NCBI GenBank assembly: GCA_020631735.1
Contig: CM036168.1
Location: 97,568,932 to 97,632,931 of the forward strand
Reading direction: 5' to 3'
Length of the DNA: 64,000 bases
Source of the DNA: Saccharum officinarum
Taxonomy: Eukaryota; Streptophyta; Magnoliopsida; Poales; Poaceae
Part shown: positions 1-11,069 of the stretch, piece after piece
How positions within the stretch are numbered: the first letter of the stretch is position 1
How the letters are laid out: every line of letters begins with the position of its first letter
Notes under the pieces: model-generated
The model's input: only the letters and a program-made list of their open reading frames with translations
Databases searched by the model: none
Told to the model about the DNA's origin: nothing
Program-made: the position numbers and the translations under genes

Positions 1-97
1 TGTTTAAACTGAGTAAAAATGCAGCATACAGGCAGATGAGGAACATCAAAACTAGCTGCAACCAAAGTGACAACTGCCAGTAATCAAAACCGATGTA

Positions 98-310
98 CTA
101 CCTCCGTTCCTAAAAGAATGCATTCATGTTTTAGTACCTTATTAAGTTCGACCAATTATAGCTAAAAAATATCAATATTTATGATATCAAATAAATATCA
201 TTAGATTAATTAGAAAATGTATTTTTATAACAAATTAATTTGAAGCTATAAGTGTGAATACTATTCACTAGAAACTTGGTCAAACGTAAACCACTTTAGG
301 TGACATGTAA
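98..310. mobile_element. Stowaway-like (Tc1/mariner) MITE, 3' end missing
   Basis: The left end CTACCTCCGTTCC directly follows a TA dinucleotide (96-97), as in grass Stowaway MITEs, whose termini read CTCCCTCCGT after a TA target. The body is AT-rich and resembles the usual Stowaway interior. The matching right terminus (ACGGAGGGAG) is not found, so the copy is truncated or diverged, and its end is approximate. Confidence 0.55.
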
Positions 311-803
311 TTTATAGTTGCATTTTTTTGTCATATATTTTAATAACTGCAATCAAAACGATAAAGTGGTGGCACATTGGCACCTCAATATACGCACCTC
401 GTCTAATAGCACATGTAGAACTAGTGAAACCTAGTCCGGCTAGGGAGTGATGAGGCATATATGGAACGACCATATGATCACGCGCTGCAAAACTAGACGT
501 CATTGCTCTTTGGCCCCCTCGCTCATGACCAGTTCAAAGTCTGTAATTTGTAAAATGGAAATGCTCTGGAGAGGATGTCCGTGCGGACGCGCCTCTCGCC
601 CGGACGCTTCTTTCTGGGTCTGCAAATCGGCCCAACAAGCCTCCTGCCGTCTACCTTTGTTCCTTTACTAAAAAAACAGAGCGTCATTTTCCCCATCTCG
701 TATCGATCGTGGCAGGCGCCTCCACCACGCCGCCCGCCTGCTCCCCTGCACTGCTCTGGTTTGCCATTGACAGTCACTGCGCTTGCTCCCGCTCCTGCTC
801 CGT
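311..803. other. Unassigned sequence, GC-rich from about 560
   Basis: No gene or repeat is recognised. From about 560 to 800 the sequence is C-rich with several overlapping short open frames on both strands. None resembles a known protein or has plausible splice context. Confidence 0.4.
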
Positions 804-1600
804 CAGTGGCGAATCTAGGATTTTAGTTTAGGGTATCCCACCTAAAAAATTCATATACAATTTGGTAAATTTATTTTAGCAATTCGGTAATAATAATAAT
901 TATAAATTTGACAGTGTGATTCGGTACATATGCACTAAGTAACACGATAAGGCTTACATTCATGGTTTAAACTGAAACCATCCATAATTGAAATATAACC
1001 ATACAAGAGTACTAGAGACTTACGATACTATTTTCCAACTATTTTATTCGATGCTTTTGAAGGGACATAAATGTTTTGATTATACCATCTTCGTCAACTT
1101 CAAAGAAAAATACGTATGAAAGTACACAATAATTTCTGAAAAAAGACGAATAGCACACAAGAGATTAGATGAGGGAAACTGGGAAGGTGTCGCGTGCTCA
1201 CCGCGTTTCTGCCGTCAGGGCGTCAAGCGTCCGGCGGGCGGCGGCACCGTGAAGGTTCATCTCGCTCCGATCGATATTAGATCAGGCAATCAGGGAAAAG
1301 TGCAACGTACTCGGCGGCTACTCGCGTCATCGCGTGGGCAGTGGGCCTGTGAGGCTATGATCAGGTCGTTTCCTGGTCCTTTCGTTAACTTGCCGCGTGG
1401 GCCGGCCCAAATGGGCCTTTCTTGGTGGCGTGATCCAGAGACCAGGATTCCAGATAAGTTTTTTTTTTCTTTTTCCTTTTTACTATACAGATTCTTATAC
1501 AGTTGTACGTATATATGTAATATATACTCTAGTTGCCGGTGCTTCTGGGTATGCCATTGCATACCTGGCATACCCTGTGGCTCTGCCGCCCATGCCACTG
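804..1600. mobile_element. hAT-like non-autonomous element (CAGTGGC termini)
   Basis: The left end CAGTGGCGAATCTAGG and the right end GCCGCCCATGCCACTG are imperfect terminal inverted repeats beginning CAGTGGC. The flanks show a degraded target duplication: TGCTCCGT before the element, and TGCTCCCT at the right boundary where two bases overlap the terminus. Inside are AT-rich sequence and a GC-rich stretch, with no transposase. The same terminus style occurs at 62161 and 63121. The superfamily call rests on the termini and the near 8-bp duplication. Confidence 0.5.
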
Positions 1601-1839
1601 CTCCCTCGATCGCCCGCCACGCCTCACGGCGTGAGAACCGTCGTGCCCACACGTCATGACCGCTCCCTCGGCCGCCAGCTGGCCATTGAGGCCGCTACGT
1701 GCGTGCTTTTGCTCGACGACGCCGACAGGCGCCACCCGCGCAAGAAGCACCGGGCCCTAGCCTAGAAGCCCTCCAGGCTCACCTCCTGCTACGGTTGCAG
1801 CGCCCCGATACAAACGGTGGAGGAGGCTGCACAGAGATA
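1601..1839. other. Unassigned GC-rich sequence
   Basis: This C/G-rich stretch has open frames in several phases and no recognisable product. It may be the leading part of the interspersed repeat that follows, but that cannot be shown here. Confidence 0.3.
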
Positions 1840-1994
1840 CGATGCATGTTTCAAACATACATTTTAAATGTTCAAATGTTGTAGAGGTATGTTGCGAGTA
1901 TTTCATATGGATGTTGCAAAAGTAGATTGAGATGTTGATATGTTGCAACGTATGTTGCAAGTATCTGTCTCCAATGTTCATATGTTTTTCTAGC
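1840..1994. repeat. 'ATGTTGCAA' interspersed repeat, left part
   Basis: The sequence is built from degenerate short units such as ATGTTGCAAGTAT and TTTCATATGGATGTTGCAAA. The same unit pattern resumes at 6056, just after the solo LTR, so this is the left part of one repeat copy split by that insertion. Its transposon class is not identified. Confidence 0.6.
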
Positions 1995-4900
1995 TGTAAC
2001 AGAACCGACCAATTATACGAAATTAAGTAAGAAAATCACCTGCCGAGGCAGATAATTTAACAAACTTAAGCCCGTATAATCCGGTAGTCCGTGAAACCAT
2101 GAAGGATTTCAAACCAACCAACATACAAACCAGGATCGTACAAGTTTAGCAGCCACAGTCATATATTACATAAAGTGCGCAACGACAGTTGAATACATCG
2201 GAGTTTAGAACATAAGTTATTACAAACCAAGTTCAAAATAAAGTAGCGGAAGCAAATAGTTTCATAAAACACACACCCTTAATTCAAATACAGTGTCAGA
2301 AGATAGTCACTTTCCACAAAAGCATTAGGTAAGACATACGGAGTGACCATTGCCCTTAGTCCTAGTTGTCACCCATCGCCGGATACAGACAGTTGACGCA
2401 ATAGCCGTAGTACATCTAACCATCTGCAACAACAATGGAAACAACGCCCTGAGTACGAGAAAAGTACTCAGCTAGACTTACCCGTCTTAAACCAAACTAA
2501 AGTGATACCAAGGATTATGCAAGGTTTTCTTTTAGTGGGCTAGCTGACTCATTTGTGAAAAGTGTAAGCTATCCTAACTAAACCATTTTAAGTAATTTGG
2601 CTTAAGTTTATTATAACTTATCCATCTAGGTAAGCAACTATATTATAGCAATCACTTGATTAACCGATAACATCTTGTTACCACTTGAATTTAGCATTTT
2701 CAACATCATTCATATAACCATAAGTGTTCCATCATCATTACTACGATGCCGTAACTCAAGTCAAGTGCTCGCTATCCAGGAGCGATGACGATTCGAATTG
2801 ATTCCTAACCAGCTGGTGATTTATTCCTCACGCAAACAACACTCACCGATCAAGTGAGCTACAGATCACCAATAACACTTTCCAGGTAAACGTCGTGGGG
2901 TACCAATCATGGACCGCACTACCCAGAGACCGTCCGACTGCTAGGACGCACCTTGGGCTTACTCTTCGCGTCCCCGTACAACCCCCTTCATCACCAGTTT
3001 GCCAATCCGAGATTACCCCGGTCCAAAAAGTGTCACTAGCTTCGCGGTCGAAAGGTACTTTATTCGGCCAGCTAAATGTGAGACATGCGTTCAACATAAC
3101 AAGAGGGACAAGCAACGATCGGTCCTTAACCGACGTAGACGGAAAACTACTAGCACCCTAGAACCTTGTCTGGTTGCCTTCAACTTTTTCGTCCGGTCTT
3201 CAGTTATCCATCAACACATGGTTATTTTCTGGATATTATCCATTCCATAGCTAAAACATTCTAGTAACCACCTATCATTTCAGGTGACCAGAATTCACCG
3301 ATCGCTATTGGTCTAAGCAGGACTAAGCAGTATTCGACCTAAACTTTTGTAGGTAATAATGTGGCAAGGATAGTAATATATGTAGCAGCGGTTTCACTCA
3401 ACTCCTATACTTAATGCACAATTTATAACCTCATATAAATAGATAAGGAATTGCTTTTGTAAAGTAGGAGACTTAGAATGCTCCGGGGCTTGCCTCGTTC
3501 AAAGGAACTGGGTTGGTGGTCCACACACTCAAGTAGATCCTCTTCTTGCTCGTCTACCTCGGACACCTCCTATGCCTGAGTTTCTTGTGGATCAAACCCG
3601 GTCTGCTCCTCCTGAACTGCTACTAGCAACTCCTCTTGCGATCATGTATGATGCAAGTGTATAAGTAACATGTAAACCGTGCATCGGATGCACTGGTATG
3701 ATGATCATGATAGCATGATATGAAGATGAACACATTAAAACTTATAGTAAATACTAGGGACAAAACCTTTCTACAAGGTAGTCAACATCATCTAAGAACA
3801 CGTACTACAAGCACATGTCATCTACTGCATTCACCTCTGCTAACAATTCTCGTCTATTTTTACACTAGCTAGCATATAACCCTAACATGAGTGCTACTAC
3901 GCTTTATCAACACAAACACATTAACTTATCAAGCAACACCAGCAAATGATTTGGTGCTTCAAAAATACACCAAAGCTTTATTATGAAACTAAATCTACAT
4001 AAAGAAGATTACTTTATTCCTATTTAAACTAGGGTTACAACAACAACATGTATTTTGGGTGCATATAAAAATCTATAAAATTACAATAACATAGTATTAC
4101 TCCCAGCAACATACCATAAACTTTTCAGGGGATTTGGACCAGTAAAACAGCCTACACAAAAATGACAAGCTAGGGCATAAAAGTGAGCATGAAAATACTT
4201 TGTATTATGAAAAGTATCAAACAATAGATTTCACATTTTTTCTATGTTCTACACAACACACAATCATTGTACAAAAATTATCATATGTATGTTTTATACA
4301 ACCTTTTCCCTCTATCAAAAATAACAAAAATCAGCCATTACAAGCACTTGAACTACACCTCCTAATTTTTATACAGAACATGCATGGAACATATTTTTCT
4401 TAGAAAGTACAGTACACAAGAAGAGTAACAAACTTAGAATCATATTTTTCTGAGTTTTCTATGATTTATTATGCAATTCTCAAGAAAACATCAATTTCAA
4501 TGATTAAATAAAACTCTACAGAAAAGTGTCACAAAACTGACATGCAATATTTTTAAGCCATAGATCTGCTCATGAGGATCACTACAAAAAAAAATTCACA
4601 ATTTTTAGAACCAAAATGGTACACAACATTTTTCCAAAGCATTTTTCTTTCCAAATAATAATAGAAAAACCGAAACTCATTTTTTCTTTTTTGACTAACG
4701 GGCCGGCCCACGGAAACCACCGCCCCACGGCCGCTCTCGGCCTCAGTAGCTAGCATGGGGAGGGCGAGCCGGCCTGGCTCGGGGCTTCGGCCCACGGGCG
4801 TCTGGCCCAGACAATAGAGGGGGGCACGGTCACGCACGACACGCCAGCGTCCACGGCGTCGCGGCAGCACGGCGGCCGTCGACGGCCAACGGCCATCCCC

Positions 4901-6055
4901 GGTCATGATCGGACGAAAATGGGGAGCGCACGAGGTCCGTGAGGAAATGGCGAACACAGAAAGCGGATCACGGGGATAGAGGAGAAGCGAGGATGCCGAC
5001 GGGCGGAGCATGAGCTCGGCGACCCGGCCATGGTGGCGCGTGCGGGAAACGCTCGATTGAGCCTTACCGTCACGAGCAAGACAACACGGTGGCTTGTTCG
5101 GTGGAGAGGAGGAGGTGCCAGAGCGCGGCACACGGGCAATCGAGCGGAGGCGGCTCACCGGTGTCGGAACGCGGTGGCGGAGATGGTGGCAAGCGGTGGC
5201 GGGTGTGGGCGATTTCTGCTCCCATTCGGGTTTTCCAAAGGGAGCGAGAGAGAGAGAGTGAATGGGGAGTGGAGTGGAGGCAGAGGCGCGGGCGTGGTGC
5301 TGTGGAGCCGAGTGCGCGGGGGCCACCGGCGTCCACGCAGTGGACGACGCCGGCATGCGGCCGCCACGCGGCGTCGCACGTCTGCGCGCGGTCGGACAGG
5401 GCGTCGCACGCGTGAGGGAGGGAGGCGTGCGGCGTGGGATGGGCCGAGGCCAGGCGCGAGCGCGGGCGCGCGCGCGGGGAGCTGGGCCGCTTCGGCCAAC
5501 GGGCTGAAAGTGAGGCGACGACCCGTTTAAACAAGAAAAACATTTTCCAATTTCATTTCTAAGGAATTTTTCAAATATCAGGTTTCAAATACCATTTTGA
5601 GCAATAAAATGACTTTTTTCTGAAAATGGCCCAAAAATAAAAGTTGCTTAGAATTTAATTCTCTACTACTTTTATTAAGGGACCAACTCAAAATTTTGCA
5701 TAGATTTTGAATTGGGAAGTAAAAGCTAACAGAAAGGTATTTTGACCATTTTTAGAAACAAAATTTTAAAGCAAAAATTTGACAAAACTTTGAATACCAA
5801 AGTTGCTCCAAAAATGATGCTGAACATTTCTAGGGTATTTGCACTAATGACTAAACATGTTTTAATAGCATACAAGCATGATCATGGCCAAAATTTGTAT
5901 TTAGACAAGCACATGCAACATTCACGTTTCAATGTCATGTTTCACCTATTTCAATTCAAGGTTATACTTTCATTACATGCGATAATGAATGCAATATGAT
6001 GCTCAAGCGTGTGATTTAAAATGCTAATGCAATGCTTAACACCCGAAGTGTTACA
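1995..6055 (-). mobile_element. Solo LTR, Ty3/gypsy, probably Tekay/Del-type (copy 1)
   Basis: Read on the minus strand, the unit begins TGTAACACTTCGGGTG (at 6055) and ends GGTTCTGTTACA (at 1995), with the TG...CA ends of an LTR. It is 4,061 bp. There is no primer-binding site, gag or pol beside it, so it is a solo LTR. The flanks CTAGC and TAGTC fit one 5-bp duplication, TAGTC, with one base lost on the left. It is homologous to the larger LTR at 35816-40851, sharing blocks such as ATTCGAAT and GGGGCTTGCCT. The GC-rich block at 4690-5520 holds long antisense frames that I read as non-coding. The Tekay/Del label is from terminus style and LTR length only. Confidence 0.7.
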
Positions 6056-6500
6056 TAGTCGTATGTTACAAATGTGTTTATCTGAATATTGTATATGTTT
6101 CGCACATACGTTGCAAGCGTTTTATCTAGATATTGCGCATGTTTGCAATGGTTTTCAAGAGTTTTTAGGTGTTTTTGTAGGTGTTTTTAGAAGCATGTTT
6201 CAAGTGTTTCTTCGGACGTATGTTGCAAGTGTTGCATCTAGATGTTTCAGAAGTAGATCAGATGTTGCGTATGTGATGCGCGTGGGAAGTAGGAGGGGGC
6301 ATGAGTGCGCGGCGCGGGCGACGTAGGGGTGGCATAGGCCCCACATGGCACACAGAATGCAGGCGTGGGTGGGGGCATGCTGGCATAGACGCGGAGTGCA
6401 GGCACACGTATGCAGGAAACAAATCGCATGGGTCATGGTACCGTCCGATGGATCGTATCCGTCAGACGTCCGAATGCTAGCAGTTCCGTCTATAAAACTA
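6056..6500. repeat. 'ATGTTGCAA' interspersed repeat, right part
   Basis: This part continues the repeat interrupted at 1994. It has units such as CGTATGTTGCAAGTGTTGCATC, then a GC-rich distal part ending near CAGACGTCCGAATGCTAGCAG. Joining the two parts across one TAGTC rebuilds a continuous unit pattern. Confidence 0.6.
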
Positions 6501-6768
6501 CAGTCTAGTGAAAATATAGAAAATAGAACAGAGAAGTAGAAACCATACTTCTCGAATCAAGAAGGGGGGCAACACAAATCAAGAAACATAGACACAAGGA
6601 ACCCTTGCACCCGAGAGCAGAGGAGAAGAAAGAGGGAAGCATGTTCACCGGTGAGAAGGTGGTCGAAGGGGACGGACGTCGGACTAGCAAAGGGACGGAG
6701 AGTGTTAGCAAAGGGTGCGTCCGCGAGGCTTAGTTGAACGAAGGCCCCCCATGGGCTCTATGGTATTC
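6501..6768. other. Unassigned spacer
   Basis: A purine-rich stretch lies between the interspersed repeat and the gypsy LTR array. No gene or terminus is recognised. Confidence 0.3.
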
Positions 6769-7188
6769 TGTCGACTAAACTTGCTCGACAGTCCACCAAG
6801 GGGTAGCCCGAGGTGGTAGATTTGTCGTAGAGGTGAGCGAGATCAGGAGCGAGATTGTAATAGAGATATAAGACACATGATTTATATAGGTTCATGCCAT
6901 CAGCATGACGTAAAACCCTACATCTTATGCTCTGTTTATTTTGTATTGATTGAGTATGAGATTGAGATGTAGATGTCGACTTGGGGACCCCTGCCCCTCC
7001 TATATATTCTAGAGGGGTACAATTACAAGGAGAATATCCTATTTGGTACAATACAATATCTTCTTGTAGCCTTACGGTGCACGCCGACCTATGTCGTGCG
7101 TCGCATGCCGTGATTTTGTGGGTTGGGCCACCTCCGGTGGCGCCACCCATGTAGTATGCCGTGGGTACCGGGGGTCAGACCCCCCACA
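6769..7188 (-). mobile_element. Gypsy LTR A (minus strand)
   Basis: On the minus strand this 420-bp unit starts TGTGGGGGGTCTGACCC and ends AGTTTAGTCGACA. It is a close copy of LTR B (7221-7639) and LTR C. A TATA-like ATATATAGG lies at about 7001-7010 in the same orientation. Only 32 bp separates it from LTR B. The flanking bases TATTC are not repeated after LTR B. Confidence 0.75.
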
Positions 7189-7220
7189 GGACGAGGTGAC
7201 CTCCTACCTGGCGCGCCAAC
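7189..7220 (-). other. Gypsy primer-binding site and leader remnant
   Basis: On the minus strand, immediately after the end of LTR B, is GTTGGCGCGCCAGGTAGG. This is the leader/primer-binding sequence found behind 5' LTRs of Tat-type grass gypsy elements; a close version follows the gypsy-2 LTR at 43897. It fixes the orientation of the LTRs and shows B is a 5' LTR. Everything else between B and A has been deleted. Confidence 0.7.
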
Positions 7221-7639
7221 TATCGACTAAACTTGCTTAGCAATCCACCAAGGGGTAGCCGGAGGTGGTAGATTTGTCATAGAGGTGAGCGAGATGAGGA
7301 GCGAGATGGTAACAGAGACACAAGACACAAGATTTATACAGATTCAGGCCATCAGCATGACGTAAAACCCTACGTCCTGTGCTCTGTTTATTTTGTATTG
7401 ATTAAGTATGAGATTGAGATGTAGATGTCGACTAGGGGACCCCTGCCTTACCTTATATATTCTATAGGGGTATGGTTACAAGGAGAATATCCTATTTGGT
7501 ACAATACAATATCTTCTTAGCCTTGCGGTGCACGATGACCTGTGTCATGCGCCGTATGCCGTGATTTTGTGGGCTAGGCCGCGTCCGGTGGCGCGGCCCA
7601 TGTAGCCTTCCATGGGTACCAAGGGTCAGACCCCCCACA
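7221..7639 (-). mobile_element. Gypsy LTR B (minus strand, 5' LTR)
   Basis: A 419-bp direct copy of LTR A, ending (minus strand) AGTTTAGTCGATA next to the primer-binding site. On the other side it abuts 7640-8264, a piece related to the 3' internal region beside LTR C. It therefore also sits where a 3' LTR of a neighbouring tandem element would be. Confidence 0.75.
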
Positions 7640-8264
7640 GCTAGTCCCTGAGCATCTTGGATCCGCATAGTGACACCGCCTTGATCAAGTCTGAGTTGTT
7701 TGTCACGAAGCCGACCTCTTTAAGTTAATGAACCGATCGGTGAATGTGAATACTAACCAGCTAGACTAGTGACTTTGAGCGGTGAAGGTGCTTGTCGAGC
7801 TGTCTAAACACCCAGCTGAGCTATGAAGATGCATGCCGAGCTGTTTGACTGTCCGACAGACCTCGAACTTGATCCAAGTAAGGTTCACCAGTAGGATGTA
7901 AGGGGCTCAAGATAAAAATTTGAGAAATCTTTGTCGATGAAGTGTAGCCACTTAGACTCCTTAGTTAATAAGGAGTGTAAGTTAGAAGAGAAGCACTACA
8001 TTCACCACTAGGTGAGGTGTAGCCACTTAATCCCCGAGCTTGCTAGGAGATGAAGAATAAGTTTTGTAGCAGGGTCAAAGAAAAACCTTGAAAGCTTGCC
8101 AACATCATCTGCCATGTGCGTATCAAGATCCCCGATGTGCTGCCCAAGATTAGTACCCTGATCTGAACAGCATGGAGAACATTGACAGCACACCAATGAG
8201 ACATAGCAAGATCCACGAAGAACCCGAATGCTGAGGAGTCCCAACGAACTAGTGAGTCCCCGGT
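7640..8264 (-). mobile_element. Remnant of gypsy 3' internal region
   Basis: The block begins GCTAGTCCCTGAGC and contains modules such as AGGTGAAGTGTAGCCACTTA followed by CCCCGAGCTTG. The same order of modules occurs at 11070-11500 beside LTR C. It is therefore read as 3' internal sequence of a related element, now trapped between LTRs B and C. It has no intact reading frame. Confidence 0.5.
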
Positions 8265-8474
8265 TGTCGACAAAACCTGGTCAACAGTTTACCGAGGGGT
8301 ATACCCAAGGTAGTGATTTATCGGTAGACAGGTGCGCAAGCTACGAACTAGATGGTGACACAAGACACAACAAGGTTTTTATCCAGGTTTGGCCACCGTG
8401 AGAGCGTAATACCTACGTCCTGCGTCTAATTTGTATTGCTGTGTATGATAAGATATCTTTTGAGGAGGTCCCCT
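8265..8474 (-). mobile_element. Gypsy LTR C, part 1 (interrupted by copia)
   Basis: This is homologous to the corresponding half of LTRs A and B (TGTCGACAAAACCTGG on the plus strand). It breaks off at GTCCCCT, where the copia element starts. The LTR resumes at 10811 with GCCCGCCTTATATAG, which follows the same CCCCT in LTR A. Confidence 0.7.
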
Positions 8475-9946
8475 TGAAAGGACCTAATTGGCCTAGAGGG
8501 GGGGTGAATAGGCCTTTTTGCAAAACCGAAAACTCACAAACTTGAATTTGCGGAAGTTAAATACCAGACCGGAAGTTCCGGTGGTCTGGATCAAAAGTTC
8601 CGGTAAGGGGGACCAGAACTTCCGGTGCAGACCTTCAGAACTTCTGGTGCCCTAAATGAGCTACGAAATCAAAGTGAATCGAGTTGGGATTTTAGATCCA
8701 AGTGTTACCGCACCTTCCTAGAGGTTGTTGATGAGTATGTTGAACTTCTCAAGGCTTGGCACCACACCAAACCGTAGATCGGGACCTCCCACCTAAGAAG
8801 ATGGGGGCAAAGAGGAAGAACAACAAGAACACAAGAACAAAGGGTGGTCGATGCTACCGCCACTAAGGAGTTCCTACTTCCTCGTTGTTGAGGTGACCAC
8901 GAAGGTCCGACCACTAAGGTCTCCTCCTTCAAGCAACCACGAAGGCTAGCTTGAGATTTCCACTAAGGATCAAAGAGTGATACAAACACTTCGGGGTGCC
9001 CTCACAAATCAATCAATACGGGCAACCACGAAGAACGCCTAGCCGGCTAGGGTTCCAAGAACCCAAGAGAAACAAACACAAATCAAGCCGGCAAAACGAG
9101 GAATCCAAGTGCTCAAGTCAAATATCGATGCTCCCGCTCTCAAATCTCACGTCCCTAGCTCAAACAATTGAAGATTGAAGCTTGGAGGCAAAGGGGGAGA
9201 GAGAGTGGGTGAGTCACAGCTTGGAGAGAGTTGGGAGAGCAGAAATAAATGTGCAAAGCTCGGGCAATGGTTAGAAATGAAGTGAGTAGCTTATATACTC
9301 GGGCTCAGATGAGCCACCGAAAGTTCTGGTGGAAGCCACCGGAACTTTTAGTCAAACGAGATCAGACTGTTGGGCTTGTCAGTCAACTCGGGTCCACCGG
9401 AACTTCCGGTGCTAGGACCGGAACTTCTGGTCCGTATCGGAACCTCCGAACAGAACCCAGAACAATTCTCTCGCACGCGAACGTGCGCGCAAACTACACC
9501 AACTAGAACTTTCGGTGCCTGACCGAAACTTCCGGTGAGTTCCGGAACTTCTAGACGGAGACCGGAACAAAATACTCGCACGCGGGCGCGCGAGGGCGCC
9601 AGCGACCGAAACTTCCGGTGCGGCACACCAGAACTTTTGGTGCACGTCTCTCTAGCCTACTAAGCTTCGACAAGAGCACTTTTTATCCTCATTTTGCCAA
9701 CTAAATTTGTATCCCTCTTGATAGTGCGGCGTTGCCAATGACTCAAATCAAAATAAATGGTGTTGAAGCCCTTGAGTCGAAGCTCCTTTTGTCCATCAAA
9801 ATTTACGGTGCTATAATTCACCAAATATTCTTTTTCAATTCCATCAATGGACTAACATCTGTAGATTACACTTGATAAATGTATTAGTCCCTAATTTGAT
9901 TGTCATTAATTATCTAAAACCCACATCGGGAGCGAATGCACTTACA
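8475..9946 (-). repeat. Copia 3' LTR with CCGGAAGTTCCGG-type palindromes
   Basis: A 1,472-bp LTR bearing the CCTAGAGGGGGGGTGAATAGG signature of SIRE-lineage grass elements. At about 8560-8650 and 9310-9640 it carries many degenerate copies of GGAACTTCCGGT and its complement, so the stretch is dense in short palindromes. An open-looking purine-rich block lies between them. No protein is assigned. Confidence 0.7.
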
Positions 9947-10782
9947 AACTCCCCCTTTTTGGTAATTAATTATAACCAATTTAGGCTTACAATAGATAGA
10001 AAGAATTGAAGCTTTTCGAATTCCAAAAATTTAAGTTGAGCTCCCCCTTAATGTATGCATAGGATTTGAAATTTCAAATCTTGATTCAAGTCAAGATTGC
10101 ATACATTAAGAGTAAGCTCCCCCTAAATTTTACAATTCGTGGGGTACCTAAGTGTGTGTGAAACAATAAAACGGTGATGCATATGACAAGATATATCACA
10201 AGAATAAATCAAAAGAACCTGAATGGCTATGCAAGAAAGAAAAGGACTTAAACTCAACATAACCATTCTCAAATAAACAACCACCATAAGCATCAACACA
10301 AAAGGCTAAACAAGCTAAGATAGACATTAAGCATAAATATTTTAGCCTACACTCATCCATCACACACACATAGTTCAAGTTTACCACATGGTTCACCACA
10401 CGAGATTAAGTTATTACATAACGAAATTTTTAACTACCTCTATTACATCAAGATAAAAAGCCTAACACTCCTCCTTTTGCATCAAATGCCAAAAAGGGTA
10501 GGCTCCGAGAGGCTCCAAGGGGCAAAAGCAAAGAGGGATCTACTCATCATCATCATCATCAGCAGCAGCATAGTCCACCAGATTGCTCTTGCCAAGAGGA
10601 TATGCTGAAGTGGACTGCCCAAACTGAGGGTCAAAAGCTATAGCACGAGAGGTAGAAAGCCGAGTAATATCATCTGCACCATGAAGATGTCCTGATAAGC
10701 AAAGCCACCCTCTGTGCCAGCAAGAATACCACCACCATAGGTGGGATCAAAGGCACTAGGCTGCTGAAAGCCCCGCCAACAC
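9947..10782 (-). other. Residual copia internal region
   Basis: AT-rich internal sequence containing two further CTCCCCC tracts and, at about 10540-10780, a trinucleotide run (CATCATCATCAGCAGCAGC). On the minus strand that run would encode an acidic stretch. No conserved gag or pol motif is visible. It probably derives from the 3' non-pol part of the element. Confidence 0.4.
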
Positions 10783-10810
10783 CATCGGGGCCGAATGCAC
10801 TTACACCCCT

Positions 10811-11069
10811 GCCCGCCTTATATAGTCCGGGGGATAGGGTTATAAATCTGGAAACTAATCCTGCTCGGTTACAATTGCCATAGCTGGCCAGATAATGATT
10901 CCTATTCTAACCGACCAGGATCTTGCTTGATCTCTAAGTTTGTTTTTATTCCTTGCGTGGGACGCCAAGCAGATCGACTAGGCCACACGTGATCTTCTGG
11001 TGGGCCGGGCCCTCTGGTCTGGGCCAGCCTAAGTCTAGCCATAAGGGTATAGGGGTTAATACCCCCACA
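10811..11069 (-). mobile_element. Gypsy LTR C, part 2
   Basis: The remainder of LTR C after the copia insertion, ending ACCCCCACA on the plus strand (minus-strand start TGTGGGGGT). Together with 8265-8474 it rebuilds an LTR of about 470 bp. On its far side lies the 3' internal region that leads to an antisense gene, so C is the 3' LTR of that element. Confidence 0.65.

Larger units (their letters stand above)
8475..10805 (-). mobile_element. SIRE-type copia element, internally deleted, inside LTR C
   Basis: The element starts TGAAAGGACC and ends GCACTTACA, flanked by the exact 5-bp duplication CCCCT (8470-8474 and 10806-10810). It keeps one full LTR (8475-9946), a G-rich polypurine tract on the minus strand just inside it (AAAAAGGGGGAGTT, 9947-9960), and about 835 bp of internal DNA. 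Of the second LTR only about 23 bp (10783-10805) remains. No pol is left. It is a clear nested insertion followed by a large deletion. Confidence 0.8.

Noticed and set aside
1249..1765. Plus-strand frames of 136 and 122 codons
   Set aside because: They cross the hAT-like element boundary at 1600 and contain homopolymer-derived F/S runs.
4553..5543. Long overlapping frames (up to 267 codons) on both strands
   Set aside because: They lie in the GC-rich part of a solo LTR, overlap in several phases, are full of low-complexity R/P/S/A stretches, and have no counterpart in the homologous LTR at 38800-39740.
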